NCBI GenBank assembly: GCA_004296925.1 | Contig: SCVI01000051.1 | Location: forward strand, 1-15,571 | Source: Patescibacteria group bacterium | GTDB taxonomy: Bacteria > Patescibacteriota > Minisyncoccia > Phycocordibacterales > Phycocordibacteraceae | Direction of reading: 5' to 3' | Length of the DNA stretch: 15,571 bases | Shown: in pieces, positions 6,090 through 12,980 of the stretch | Layout: the number at the start of each line of letters is the position of its first letter | Position numbering within the stretch: the first letter of the stretch is position 1 | Notes under the pieces: generated by a model | What the model was told of the DNA's origin: nothing | Seen by the model: only the letters and a program-made list of their open reading frames with translations | Databases searched by the model: none | Program-made: the position numbers and the translations under genes

Positions 6090-6782
6090 CTATCCAGCAA
6101 CAATAAGTGTAAAAAGAAACAATACGAGCTTAGAAAGGATTGGCCAAAGCAGGTAAATCGCAATCAACCCAACCATTAAAAGGCCAAAAGGCCCAAAAGA
6201 ATACATTCTTTGCTCAAAACGCTGATACATTAGGCGCATTCCGGTTGGCAATATAGAGGAGAGAACCTTTGAACCGTCTAATGGAGGGAGTGGAATAAGA
6301 TTAAATATGGCTAAAACTAAGTTAGCCATGGTCGCTAATACTAAGGCGTCAACTAAGGTGGCTGAGAGCCCTAAATCGCCAGAATACCTAAGTAATGAGC
6401 CAAATATTATTGCAAGAAGGACATTTGTAAGAGGTCCTGCTATACCCACGAGAGCTTCCCCGAACTGCAACGGGAGCCCCCATTTCCTCGCATTCAGGTT
6501 ATATGGGTTATAAGGAACAGGTTTCGCCCACCCCAAGAGGAATGGCGAATGCGTGAGAGCAAGAAGCCCAGGAAGAGCCACTGACCCTATTGGATCAATA
6601 TGAACAAATGGATTTAACGTGAGTCTACCTGCCAAGCGTGCCGTAGGATCGCCAAGTTTATCTGCAATGAAGCCATGAGCAATTTCATGGAGAATAATAG
6701 AGAGAACAACAAGAGTGATGCCGAGTGCAAGTGACATAGTTCCTAAAAGCATACAGTATAAAACTGCTCCGCCTAGCGCCAT
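6090..6782 (-). CDS. Site-2 protease family membrane metalloprotease (peptidase M50, short type)
   Basis: Intramembrane zinc protease that cleaves transmembrane substrates; the substrate here is unknown. It has 230 residues from the ATG at 6782, with about six hydrophobic segments. The first holds the zinc motif HEIAH (32-36). GDPTARLAGRLTLNP and HIDPIGS follow, then GWAKPVP, and a later segment has NLIPLPPLDG (161-170), the NxxPxxxLDG motif that supplies the third ligand, Asp169. There is no PDZ domain, as in the compact YwhC-like group. The start is uncertain: in-frame ATGs at 6752 (MLLGTMS) and 6737 (MSLALG, with AGGA three bases upstream) give N-termini closer to relatives. It is divergent from the methyltransferase at 6787. 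Confidence 0.92.
   Translation of the reverse strand: MALGGAVLYCMLLGTMSLALGITLVVLSIILHEIAHGFIADKLGDPTARLAGRLTLNPFVHIDPIGSVALPGLLALTHSPFLLGWAKPVPYNPYNLNARKWGLPLQFGEALVGIAGPLTNVLLAIIFGSLLRYSGDLGLSATLVDALVLATMANLVLAIFNLIPLPPLDGSKVLSSILPTGMRLMYQRFEQRMYSFGPFGLLMVGLIAIYLLWPILSKLVLFLFTLIVAG
6755..6762 (+). promoter_or_regulatory. TATA element in the divergent protease/methyltransferase junction
   Basis: TATAAA (6757-6762, plus) is a possible -10 box 24 bp before the ATG at 6787. On the minus strand the same spot reads TATACT (6760-6755), which could serve the protease only if it starts at 6737. No good -35 box was found at 16-18 bp on either strand (GTGACA at 6731 is 20 bp away). Confidence 0.3.
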
Positions 6783-6786
6783 CTAC

Positions 6787-7551
6787 ATGGGCGAGTTACA
6801 CTCAGGTAACGTGAAAACAGACAAAATATACATTTATGGGAAACATGCGGTTTCTGAAGCTGTTGAAAACGCGCCGCATATCGTTAAAAAAGTGTTCATC
6901 GCACCATCTTTTGATGATGGAAAAATACGAGCGCTCGTAGCAAAAGCCGGCATCCAAGCACAAATTCTTAAAGGTAACGATCTTATAGGAGCGGACGCGG
7001 TCCATCAAGGTATTGTGGCACTTGTAGAAACAGACCTCTTGCTTCGTCCTTTCGAGGCATTTTTTGACTCATTCAACCCAACAGCAGATTCTGCGTTCGC
7101 ACTCCTTGGTGAAATACAAGATCCACACAACGCCGGAGCTATTATCCGTTCTGCATCCGCCATGGGACTTTCTGGTGTTTTGATCCCTAAAGATAGGACA
7201 GTGCAGGTAACTGGCGCCGTGGTTAAAACATCTGCAGGTATGGCATTTAGAATTCCTCTTATTTCAATCGGAAACATCAACCAAACAATTCGCTTACTCA
7301 AAGATAAAGGGTTTTGGATTTACGGACTCTCAGGAAAAGGTTCAGGTGAGCTTAATAAAGAAACATTTACGGCACCTTCTGTATTTATTGTAGGAAACGA
7401 AGGAAAAGGTATCCGCGAAAAAACTGAAGAATTGTGCGACGTTACGCTAAAAATTCCTATGCACCCAAGAACTGAATCATTGAACGCAGCTGCTTCTGCT
7501 GCAGTAGTTTTTTATGAATGGAGTACAGAACATCCGAACGCACTGAAGTAA
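6787..7551 (+). CDS. rlmB: SpoU-family rRNA 2'-O-methyltransferase (RlmB/TrmH group 3-like)
   Basis: SAM-dependent enzyme of the SPOUT knot fold; relatives methylate the 2'-OH of G2251 in 23S rRNA. It has 254 residues from the ATG at 6787. Residues about 14-85 form the substrate-binding domain (IYGKHAVSEAV, GIVALVE). The catalytic part has motif 1 with Asn115 and Arg121 (QDPHNAGAIIRSASAMG), motif 2 VGNEGKGI (202-209) and motif 3 SLNAAASAAV (231-240). Motif 3 is usually LNVSVA, so it is slightly altered. In-frame codons from 6715 would add 24 residues overlapping the protease gene and are unlikely to be used. The next methyltransferase starts 10 bp downstream, suggesting an operon. The RlmB assignment is from overall form; another rRNA or tRNA site is possible. 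Confidence 0.9.
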   Translation: MGELHSGNVKTDKIYIYGKHAVSEAVENAPHIVKKVFIAPSFDDGKIRALVAKAGIQAQILKGNDLIGADAVHQGIVALVETDLLLRPFEAFFDSFNPTADSAFALLGEIQDPHNAGAIIRSASAMGLSGVLIPKDRTVQVTGAVVKTSAGMAFRIPLISIGNINQTIRLLKDKGFWIYGLSGKGSGELNKETFTAPSVFIVGNEGKGIREKTEELCDVTLKIPMHPRTESLNAAASAAVVFYEWSTEHPNALK

Positions 7552-7561
7552 GAATACCTCT

Positions 7562-8296
7562 ATGAAAGCGAAAGACTACTGGAACAAAGAATACGCGAAG
7601 TCGAACAGAAGCGGTGGAAATAATCCGCATCTCGCTCTTTCAACTATTCATGCGGAAGATTTGGAAAAATTTACAAGGTATCTTGAAAGGAATTTCGGAA
7701 AAAAATATTTGAATGTCACCACAAAAGTACTCGATATGGGTTGTGGAAATGGGCGAAACCTTATTTATCTTTGCAGCGCTTTTAATGTACGAGGTTTCGG
7801 ATACGATATTTCTGATGTAGGTATCCGTGAAGCAAAAAAAGAGTGGGCTCTTGTTGCGACAGACGCACAAAAGACAAGTGTCGAATTCCAAGTACTTCCA
7901 CTTTCAGAACCTATTCCTCTTCCAGATGCTTCGGTCATGGTAGCGCTCGACATGATGGCATCTCATGTACTTTTGAAAGAAGAAAGAATTCGTTTGCGAG
8001 ACGAGGTGCTCAGAGTTTTAAAGCCAGAAGGATGGCTTTTCTTTAAATCATTTCTCCTTGATGACGACTCGCACGCAAAAAGATTACTCCGAGAAAAACC
8101 AGCAGAAGAAGATGGGATGTATGTTCACCCTGAAATAGGAACCCCTGAATATGTGTGGACCGAGGATGCGCTTCGAGACTTTTTTGAGCCGCACTTCAAA
8201 ATTCATAAAATAGAGAAATCATTTAAACACAAACATGCTGACGGAAGCGCATGGAAACGTCGAACTATTGTGGCCTATCTTCAAAAGGAGAATTAG
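7562..8296 (+). CDS. Class I SAM-dependent methyltransferase, substrate unknown
   Basis: 244 residues with a Rossmann methyltransferase core. Motif I is VLDMGCGNGRN (56-66) for SAM binding, and the acidic end of strand 2 is Asp82 in GFGYDIS. A motif-IV-like ALDMMASHVL and the post-motif LRVLKPEGWLFFKSF follow. The N-terminal part (KAKDYWNKEYAKS) resembles the YWNxxY opening of many small-molecule or protein methyltransferases. The C-terminal part is charged (EKSFKHKHADGSAWKRR). It starts 10 bp after the RlmB-like gene with no Shine-Dalgarno sequence, so the two are probably co-transcribed. The motifs do not show the substrate. Confidence 0.88.
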   Translation: MKAKDYWNKEYAKSNRSGGNNPHLALSTIHAEDLEKFTRYLERNFGKKYLNVTTKVLDMGCGNGRNLIYLCSAFNVRGFGYDISDVGIREAKKEWALVATDAQKTSVEFQVLPLSEPIPLPDASVMVALDMMASHVLLKEERIRLRDEVLRVLKPEGWLFFKSFLLDDDSHAKRLLREKPAEEDGMYVHPEIGTPEYVWTEDALRDFFEPHFKIHKIEKSFKHKHADGSAWKRRTIVAYLQKEN

Positions 8297-8303
8297 AAAG
8301 GGC

Positions 8304-8332
8304 TTGAATCATGAATGGGTGCGTGTTATTGT
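8304..8332 (+). promoter_or_regulatory. Promoter of rpmB, near-leaderless
   Basis: TTGAAT (8304-8309), 17-base spacer, TATTGT (8327-8332). The ATG of rpmB is at 8342, only 9 bases after the -10 box, so the mRNA would begin within about 3 nt of the start codon. Confidence 0.6.
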
Positions 8333-8341
8333 ACCCAAACT

Positions 8342-8584
8342 ATGGCAAAAGCATGTGCAGTAACTGGGAAGACGTCGCTCGTCGGAGGACGTTATTCAAA
8401 CCGCGTTCGTGCAACGCAGTTTAATCCTTGTGGCAAGGTACGCCGAAAGGCAAACCTCCAGAAGCACAAGGTATTCGTACCTGAGCTCAACAAGCACATA
8501 TCGCTTATTCTTTCAGCCCGCGCTGTAAAGACTATAGCGAAAAACGGAGCATACAAAACTCTCCGAAAAGCAAATATTATTTAA
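8342..8584 (+). CDS. rpmB: 50S ribosomal protein L28 (bL28)
   Basis: Large-subunit protein near the E site. The start at 8342 gives 80 residues and the usual opening MAKACAVTGK. The in-frame extension back to 8315 (nine residues) would cover the promoter and is not L28-like. Visible are the basic GKVRRKANLQKHKVFVPE and the C-terminal ARAVKTIAKNGAYKTLRK. Two cysteines are present (Cys5 and Cys30), but the second CxxC pair of zinc-binding L28 forms is absent. It stands alone: its own promoter lies just upstream and a strong terminator follows the stop. It is expected to be translated as an almost leaderless mRNA. Confidence 0.95.
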   Translation: MAKACAVTGKTSLVGGRYSNRVRATQFNPCGKVRRKANLQKHKVFVPELNKHISLILSARAVKTIAKNGAYKTLRKANII

Positions 8585-8587
8585 CCG

Positions 8588-8629
8588 ACTCTTTTGTAGA
8601 CGGCTTGCCGTTTATGAAGGAGTTTTTTT
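8588..8629 (+). terminator. Intrinsic terminator after rpmB
   Basis: The outer stem ACTCTTT (8588-8594) pairs with AAGGAGT (8617-8623), with one G-U pair. The inner stem AGACGG (8598-8603) pairs with CCGTTT (8608-8613), with one G-U pair, around the loop CTTG. A run of seven T (8623-8629) follows. It starts 4 bases after the rpmB stop, and the -35 box of the next gene lies inside it. Confidence 0.8.
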
Positions 8630-8634
8630 ATTGT
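8605..8634 (+). promoter_or_regulatory. Promoter of the 55-residue gene, nested in the rpmB terminator
   Basis: TTGCCG (8605-8610), 18-base spacer, TATTGT (8629-8634), then AAACAC and the ATG at 8641. The -10 box matches that of rpmB. The gap of six bases from -10 box to ATG implies a leaderless mRNA. The -35 box is weak and lies in the terminator hairpin. Confidence 0.5.
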
Positions 8635-8640
8635 AAACAC

Positions 8641-8808
8641 ATGTCATTAGATAAAAAATTTCGTCCAACTAGAGGAGCTCGTTTACCTAAAAACGAAGAG
8701 CTCGAGCCATGCACGAACAAGAATGAGGGGAATTGCGCTAACGAGGTTCCTGCGCACGTACTCAAAATTACAGGTGGCAAATGCTTCAACTGTCGTAAGG
8801 AGTCTTAA
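8641..8808 (+). CDS. Small cysteine-rich, possibly zinc-binding protein, unknown function
   Basis: 55 residues starting MSLDKKFRPTRGARLP. Four cysteines are arranged as EPC-N7-C (26 and 34) and CFNC (49-52). This could bind one zinc, though the first pair is spaced more widely than a normal knuckle. The N-terminus is basic. It has no membrane segment or signal peptide. The ATG at 8641 was chosen because the upstream in-frame codons lie in the rpmB terminator. A TATTGT box six bases before the ATG suggests a leaderless transcript. Its stop overlaps the stop of the convergent metallo-beta-lactamase gene by 4 bp. The CFNC element also occurs in the small protein at 2498-2659, but the rest does not match. 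No family is recognised. Confidence 0.7.
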   Translation: MSLDKKFRPTRGARLPKNEELEPCTNKNEGNCANEVPAHVLKITGGKCFNCRKES

Positions 8809-9647
8809 TTTCTTACAATACTCACTTTTAAACCATCTGAGGTAAAAGTGATTTTTCCTTCCTCGCACGTGTCGAGAGTCCGGATGTGTAGCGTTTTAAA
8901 AAGCGCTAATACTTCGTGTGCGGGGTGTCCGTAACGATTGTTACAACCCCTCGAGTACACGCCGTACTCGGGATTGATTGTTCGTACAAAAACTTCTGCA
9001 TTCGAATTTTTAGAACCGTGGTGCCCCACTTTCAACACAGTGCTTTGCAATTTTTCACTATCAACACTTACTAAAAATTTCTCTATTGCTTGCGGTGAAT
9101 CCCCGCTTAATAAGAAGGAAGTGTCACCGTACACCACACGCAATATGACTGAACCGGTATTTGTTTCAAGTTTTGATACATCTCTGTCAGGGAACAGCAC
9201 ATCTGCGTACGCACCACCTCCTAATATGAGTCGCATACCACGTCTTGCGATTATTCGCTTTGCGCCACTCCCTTCAACTGTCTTTTCTACTTTTTGATTT
9301 GCTTTTGTATTGTTTGGAATTTTTGGTTCTAAAAAATATGATACGACGTATCGCTCAAAAACATCAGGAATACCTCCAATATGGTCTTGATCAGGATGTG
9401 TTTCCAAAACAGCGTCAATAGTTCTATCGGTTACTTCCATCACACCGCCAAGTTCGCGAAGCACTGACCTGTCAGGCGGGCCCGCATCTACTAATAGTTG
9501 TATTCCGGTAGGCCCTTCAATAAAGATTGCATCACCCTGCCCAACATTAAGAAACGAAACAGTGAGGGTGTTTGCAGATTGAGGAATCCAGAGCCAGACT
9601 GTGACTAATGAAAAGAGACCAAGAAAAAGCAATCGTAAAATCGTCAC
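8805..9647 (-). CDS. ComEC/Rec2-type metallo-beta-lactamase domain protein, separate from the channel
   Basis: 280 residues, starting with GTG at 9647. One hydrophobic N-terminal segment (about 3-21) should anchor it or export it, placing the catalytic domain outside the membrane. The fold opens with FLNVGQGDA (32-40) and DAG (54-56). Metal motif THPDQDHIGG (83-92) gives His84, Asp86, Asp88 and His89. Further ligands fit LSGDS (Asp183), GHHGS (208-212) and GHP (His241). This is the ComEC C-terminal domain, which in natural competence is thought to degrade the non-transferred DNA strand. The channel part of ComEC is a separate gene at 10261-11628; superoxide dismutase lies between them on the other strand. 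A stand-alone nuclease or hydrolase role cannot be excluded. Confidence 0.9.
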   Translation of the reverse strand: MTILRLLFLGLFSLVTVWLWIPQSANTLTVSFLNVGQGDAIFIEGPTGIQLLVDAGPPDRSVLRELGGVMEVTDRTIDAVLETHPDQDHIGGIPDVFERYVVSYFLEPKIPNNTKANQKVEKTVEGSGAKRIIARRGMRLILGGGAYADVLFPDRDVSKLETNTGSVILRVVYGDTSFLLSGDSPQAIEKFLVSVDSEKLQSTVLKVGHHGSKNSNAEVFVRTINPEYGVYSRGCNNRYGHPAHEVLALFKTLHIRTLDTCEEGKITFTSDGLKVSIVRN

Positions 9648-9649
9648 AA

Positions 9650-9658
9650 TGGTATAAT
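9650..9658 (+). promoter_or_regulatory. Extended -10 promoter for superoxide dismutase
   Basis: TGGTATAAT (9650-9658) is a full extended -10 element. No clear -35 box is seen. Transcription would start near 9665, giving a leader of about 16 nt before the ATG at 9681. GTCA (9643-9646) and TGAC (9661-9664) flank it symmetrically, but with short arms. Confidence 0.5.
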
Positions 9659-9680
9659 TCTGACACGTAATCCAACACTC

Positions 9681-10253
9681 ATGTACACAGCAAAAAAATT
9701 CACGTTTGGTAATTTAGATGGCCTTTCGCCTAAACAACTTGAGATTCACATCAAGCTCTACGAGGGATATGTAAAATTTACAAACACTCTTGAGGAAACC
9801 TTGGCAGATTTAAAGATAGACACAGAGAAAAATGCATATGCGCTTGGCGAGGTTGTGCGCCGATACGGTTTTGAATTTAACGGCATGCGCATGCACGAAC
9901 ACTACTTCTCTCAATTAGAGGGAACGCCTTCCCCAATTGATGGAGTACTGAAAGATGCTCTTGTAGCCCAGTACGGAAGTTACGAATCGTGGGAGAAAGA
10001 GTTTAAGGCGGTAAGTATGATGCGAGGCATTGGTTGGGGAATACTTTCTTATGATGAAACAAACAAGCATTTCATAAATCACTTTGTTATGGACCATGAG
10101 CTTGGGCAATTAAATAATACAAAAACCATTCTTGCGCTCGACATGTGGGAACACGCCTTTATGGTGGATTACACTCCTGCCGAAAAAGCTCAATACATTG
10201 AGGCGTTCTTTAAGAATTTGAATGGAAATGTGGCAAGCAAACGTTTTAGTTAA
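9681..10253 (+). CDS. Fe/Mn-family superoxide dismutase, divergent
   Basis: Converts superoxide to oxygen and hydrogen peroxide; cytoplasmic, as no signal peptide is seen. 190 residues. All four metal ligands can be placed: His23 (LEIHIK), His72 (RMHEHYF), Asp154 and His158 (DMWEHAF). The gateway Tyr30 is present. The usual KHHxxYV is KLYEGYV, so the second-shell His equivalent to E. coli His30 is missing and the segment is one residue shorter. Gly68 and His139 stand where E. coli FeSOD has Gln69 and MnSOD has Gln146, as in some archaeal and actinobacterial enzymes, so metal choice cannot be called. GIGWGIL replaces the common GSGWxWL. It lies alone on the plus strand between the two comEC parts, 7 bp from the convergent comEC stop. 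Confidence 0.92.
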   Translation: MYTAKKFTFGNLDGLSPKQLEIHIKLYEGYVKFTNTLEETLADLKIDTEKNAYALGEVVRRYGFEFNGMRMHEHYFSQLEGTPSPIDGVLKDALVAQYGSYESWEKEFKAVSMMRGIGWGILSYDETNKHFINHFVMDHELGQLNNTKTILALDMWEHAFMVDYTPAEKAQYIEAFFKNLNGNVASKRFS

Positions 10254-10260
10254 TATTTGG

Positions 10261-11628
10261 TTATTTAAATATCCTTACCCGAAATCGGTATACGAATAGT
10301 GCAATAATTGCGTACGAACCTAAAACTCCGAGAAGTACTAAAGACATTTTGTTTTGAGGAATAAATATTGATGCAAACGGTAGCGTGCCGAAAAAATTTG
10401 CAACATAGATGATGTAGTTGAGCACGCCATACGCTACAAGATTAAGTGGGAGCGAGACGATAGGTAAAAGTATGGAAACGAGAGATGCAAAGAATCCTAC
10501 GAACATAGCAACAGGTACCGCTGGCAAGACAAGAATGTTTGCTGGCAAGAAGACAAGAGAGATAGCTCCAATTGAAATTATGAGGAGAGGTAGTACCGTA
10601 ATTTGAGTCGCAATCGTTGTTGCAACAATTTCGCGAAACGGAAAAAACTTTGTGTCTGGAACAAAAGTAATTTTCTTCTGTATAGCTCCTGAAAATAAAA
10701 TAAGACCGAGTGTTGCAAGAAACGAAAGCTGAAACGACAAATCGTAAAGAACCACGAACGGATTAACAATCGCCATCAACGCTCCTGCGATGCAAAGACC
10801 TCGAAGCGCCACCTTCGGCCGCTTCAAAACAGTTGCGAGCATCATAAAAAGCGCCATGATAACTGCTCGAACGGTTGTTTCTGATGCACCAGTCATAATC
10901 GCAAACGCTATAACAAAAATTGCAGAAAGAATGTATGCAATATTTCGAGAGAACAATCTCACAAACACAAACGATACCCATTGAATGACGAGTGCAACGT
11001 TGTAGCCAGAGAGCACAATAATGTGCACAACTCCGGCATTTCGAAATGCGTTTGTTAGCTTTTCGCCGAGCGATTGTTTCTCACCAAGCAAAAGCCCTGA
11101 AAGAAGAGCTGACTCTGGTTCGGGGAGTGCGCGCTCAATTCCTCGAATAAAGAAATGTTTTACGTCTAGAAGTTTTGAAACGAATACATTTCCCTTGTCT
11201 TTTTCTATTAAAGTAACTTCAGGACGCAAAATGGTGTACGAGATGCCGTGCGCCTCAAGATATTTAGGATAATTAAATGTTCTTCCTGAATCCGTTTCAA
11301 ACGCATCAGGTTTTTTTAATACCCCCACTACTGAAACTCTGTCGCCATATCTACTCTCATCAAAAGAATCCGCATAGAGAAGTATTTTTACTTGCTCGTC
11401 GACAACAACACTTCCAACGTCTTCAACAAGAATAGTTAAGTGTATTGTTTTGTCGCGAACGTCAGCGTCGCGAACCACAACACCAGTAAACTCAATTTCC
11501 TTTCCAACTTGCTCTTCAAGTAAAGGTACAAAAACTTTGGTCGCTGTGAGCGAATACAATCCTGCAAAAATGATTATTAAAATGGAAACGAGCGGTACGA
11601 TGTTTTGTACTATACGCTCTCGGAGCAT
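10261..11628 (-). CDS. comEC: ComEC/Rec2 family DNA-uptake channel protein, without the nuclease domain
   Basis: Inner-membrane protein expected to carry single-stranded DNA into the cytoplasm. 455 residues. Two or so N-terminal hydrophobic stretches are followed by an OB-like soluble part (about 40-140) ending in FNYPKYLEAHGISY. The channel core has VHIIVLSGYNVALV (201-214), GASETTVRAVIMA and NPFVVLYDLSFQLSF, then several membrane helices and PANILVLPAVP. It stops after the last helix with a basic tail; the metallo-beta-lactamase domain that normally follows is encoded separately at 8805-9647. The ATG at 11628 is 2 bp after the rnhA stop. GAGGA, 8 bases upstream inside rnhA, is one of the few proper ribosome-binding sites in the window. 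Confidence 0.95.
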   Translation of the reverse strand: MLRERIVQNIVPLVSILIIIFAGLYSLTATKVFVPLLEEQVGKEIEFTGVVVRDADVRDKTIHLTILVEDVGSVVVDEQVKILLYADSFDESRYGDRVSVVGVLKKPDAFETDSGRTFNYPKYLEAHGISYTILRPEVTLIEKDKGNVFVSKLLDVKHFFIRGIERALPEPESALLSGLLLGEKQSLGEKLTNAFRNAGVVHIIVLSGYNVALVIQWVSFVFVRLFSRNIAYILSAIFVIAFAIMTGASETTVRAVIMALFMMLATVLKRPKVALRGLCIAGALMAIVNPFVVLYDLSFQLSFLATLGLILFSGAIQKKITFVPDTKFFPFREIVATTIATQITVLPLLIISIGAISLVFLPANILVLPAVPVAMFVGFFASLVSILLPIVSLPLNLVAYGVLNYIIYVANFFGTLPFASIFIPQNKMSLVLLGVLGSYAIIALFVYRFRVRIFK

Positions 11629-11630
11629 AA

Positions 11631-12050
11631 CTACATTCCTCTATCCATCGCATCGTTTGCAAGTTGATCTGCTTCACTATTTTCTTCGCGTCTCACGTGA
11701 GCAAACTCAATATCAGGAAACGAGTCGGCTATTAATTTTTTTACCTCTTGATGTTTTGTTTTTAAAATAGGGTGCTTCACTTTATACTGACCATTCATTT
11801 GACGAACAATTAATTCCGAATCCATTTTCACTACTACTTTGTGCGGAACTGGGGAACCGAAAAAATCACGTGCCGAAGTGAGCGCAAGGACCAATGCTTC
11901 ATACTCAGCAAAATTATTTGTTTGCGTTCCTAGAAATGCTGAAACGCTTGCAACATTTTCTCCGTCTAATCCCTTTATCACAGCCCCCGAGCCTGCAGGT
12001 CCTGGGTTCCCTCTCGAACCTCCGTCGGTAAAAATCGTAACGTGATTCAT
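11631..12050 (-). CDS. rnhA: Ribonuclease HI
   Basis: Cleaves the RNA strand of RNA-DNA hybrids (R-loops, Okazaki primers). 139 residues. The catalytic acids are Asp9 (TDGGSRGNPG), Glu49 (NNFAEYEAL), Asp77 (VKMDSELIVRQMNG) and Asp128 (ENSEADQLAN). NGQYKVKHPIL is conserved after the third acid. The first strand and GSRGNPGPAG loop resemble the compact Bacillus/archaeal-like RNase HI group rather than E. coli RnhA, as there is no basic protrusion; this is a judgement from form. It lies 14 bp after the FTR1 gene and 2 bp before comEC on the same strand, so all three are probably co-transcribed. Confidence 0.94.
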   Translation of the reverse strand: MNHVTIFTDGGSRGNPGPAGSGAVIKGLDGENVASVSAFLGTQTNNFAEYEALVLALTSARDFFGSPVPHKVVVKMDSELIVRQMNGQYKVKHPILKTKHQEVKKLIADSFPDIEFAHVRREENSEADQLANDAMDRGM

Positions 12051-12064
12051 TGCTCTATTCTACG

Positions 12065-12904
12065 CTACGCTGAAACTTTTTTTAGAGAAGGTTTGTTTCT
12101 ATGTCGAATAAATAACAAATATATAACCGCAACATAAAGAATCATGACTGAAAGCTTTGCAACACTGAACGAAGAATCGATGCCAACAAAATTCTTTATA
12201 AGATGTCCAACAACTGAATCGCTATCCGGCAAGAAAGCTAATGGAAGCGGAATGATGTTAGATAAATCAATCCCTCCGTGCGCATCGAGAAGCTTACTGA
12301 TACCGCGCTGAGTAAGCGACGCTCCGAGCAATATTATTAAATACTCAGTAATCTGAAATACCTTTTTTATTGGAAGCTTTGCGTACGCAAAGTACGTTGC
12401 AATGCCGAGTACGCTTGCAGAAAAAAGTCCGACAAACAACCCGTAAAAGTTTTGAATAAATGTAGAGAACAGTGAAACGCTTGCGGTGAAAAGAGCTATC
12501 TCAAAACCTTCTCTGAGTACCAAAAACATGATCATAAAAAACAAAGAAATGTCGAAGGCTCGTTCAGAAAATTCCTTTTTTACTTTATTTAAAGTTTCAC
12601 GCTGCTGTTTCGTCATTAGGTCGTGAAGTGAAAAAATCACATACGCCATAAACAAACCAGCAAATACCATCAAATAACCTTCAAGAAACTCTGCGCTTTC
12701 CGCATTCAAAATATTCGTCGCCTTACTACCAAAAGCATATGTAGTAATACTAAGCGCTAACGAGAGAAAAATTCCTATAAACGCCGCGAGGGCAATCTCC
12801 TTACGACGATTCAAATTCATCGTTTGAGATACCCCGAGAAAAACTCCAACAATAAGGAACGCCTCGAAGAATTCTCTAAATGCAATAAGTGCGGTAGTGA
12901 GCAT
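12065..12904 (-). CDS. FTR1/EfeU-family iron permease
   Basis: Membrane protein related to yeast Ftr1p and bacterial EfeU, which import oxidised iron. 279 residues from the ATG at 12904 (MLTTALIAFRE), which gives the usual N-terminal helix; a GTG at 12928 would add eight residues overlapping the likely -10 box. The two RExxE motifs are present as REFFE (10-14) and REGFE (131-135); the first normally reads REGLE. About seven hydrophobic helices, a charged loop at about 95-118 and a basic C-terminus (RHRNKPSLKK) are seen. No EfeO, EfeB or multicopper oxidase gene is in the window, so the iron donor is unknown. It is followed by rnhA after 14 bp and preceded by recJ with a 76-bp gap. Confidence 0.9.
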   Translation of the reverse strand: MLTTALIAFREFFEAFLIVGVFLGVSQTMNLNRRKEIALAAFIGIFLSLALSITTYAFGSKATNILNAESAEFLEGYLMVFAGLFMAYVIFSLHDLMTKQQRETLNKVKKEFSERAFDISLFFMIMFLVLREGFEIALFTASVSLFSTFIQNFYGLFVGLFSASVLGIATYFAYAKLPIKKVFQITEYLIILLGASLTQRGISKLLDAHGGIDLSNIIPLPLAFLPDSDSVVGHLIKNFVGIDSSFSVAKLSVMILYVAVIYLLFIRHRNKPSLKKVSA

Positions 12905-12916
12905 GTTGGGTTTCGA

Positions 12917-12946
12917 ATAGTACACCACCTGCTACTTGAGGTGCAA
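12917..12946 (-). promoter_or_regulatory. Possible promoter for FTR1 with an inverted repeat in the spacer
   Basis: TTGCAC (12946-12941), an 18-base spacer, and TACTAT (12922-12917) on the minus strand, 12 bases before the ATG at 12904. The inverted repeat CACCT-N8-AGGTG (12926-12943) covers most of the spacer and half of the -35 box and could be an operator. Both boxes are imperfect. Confidence 0.4.
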
Positions 12947-12980
12947 GAAATGATGGGGAAAAGAGAGAAAAGCGGTATAC

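Noticed and set aside
6084..6093. Palindrome ATAGCGCTAT at the stop of the site-2 protease
   Set aside because: Ten bases with no loop and no second copy seen nearby; too short to support a binding site or terminator.
10253..10272. Inverted repeat ATATTT-N8-AAATAT between the dismutase and comEC stops
   Set aside because: It consists only of A and T, with a weak stem and no T-run after it, so I do not call it a terminator.
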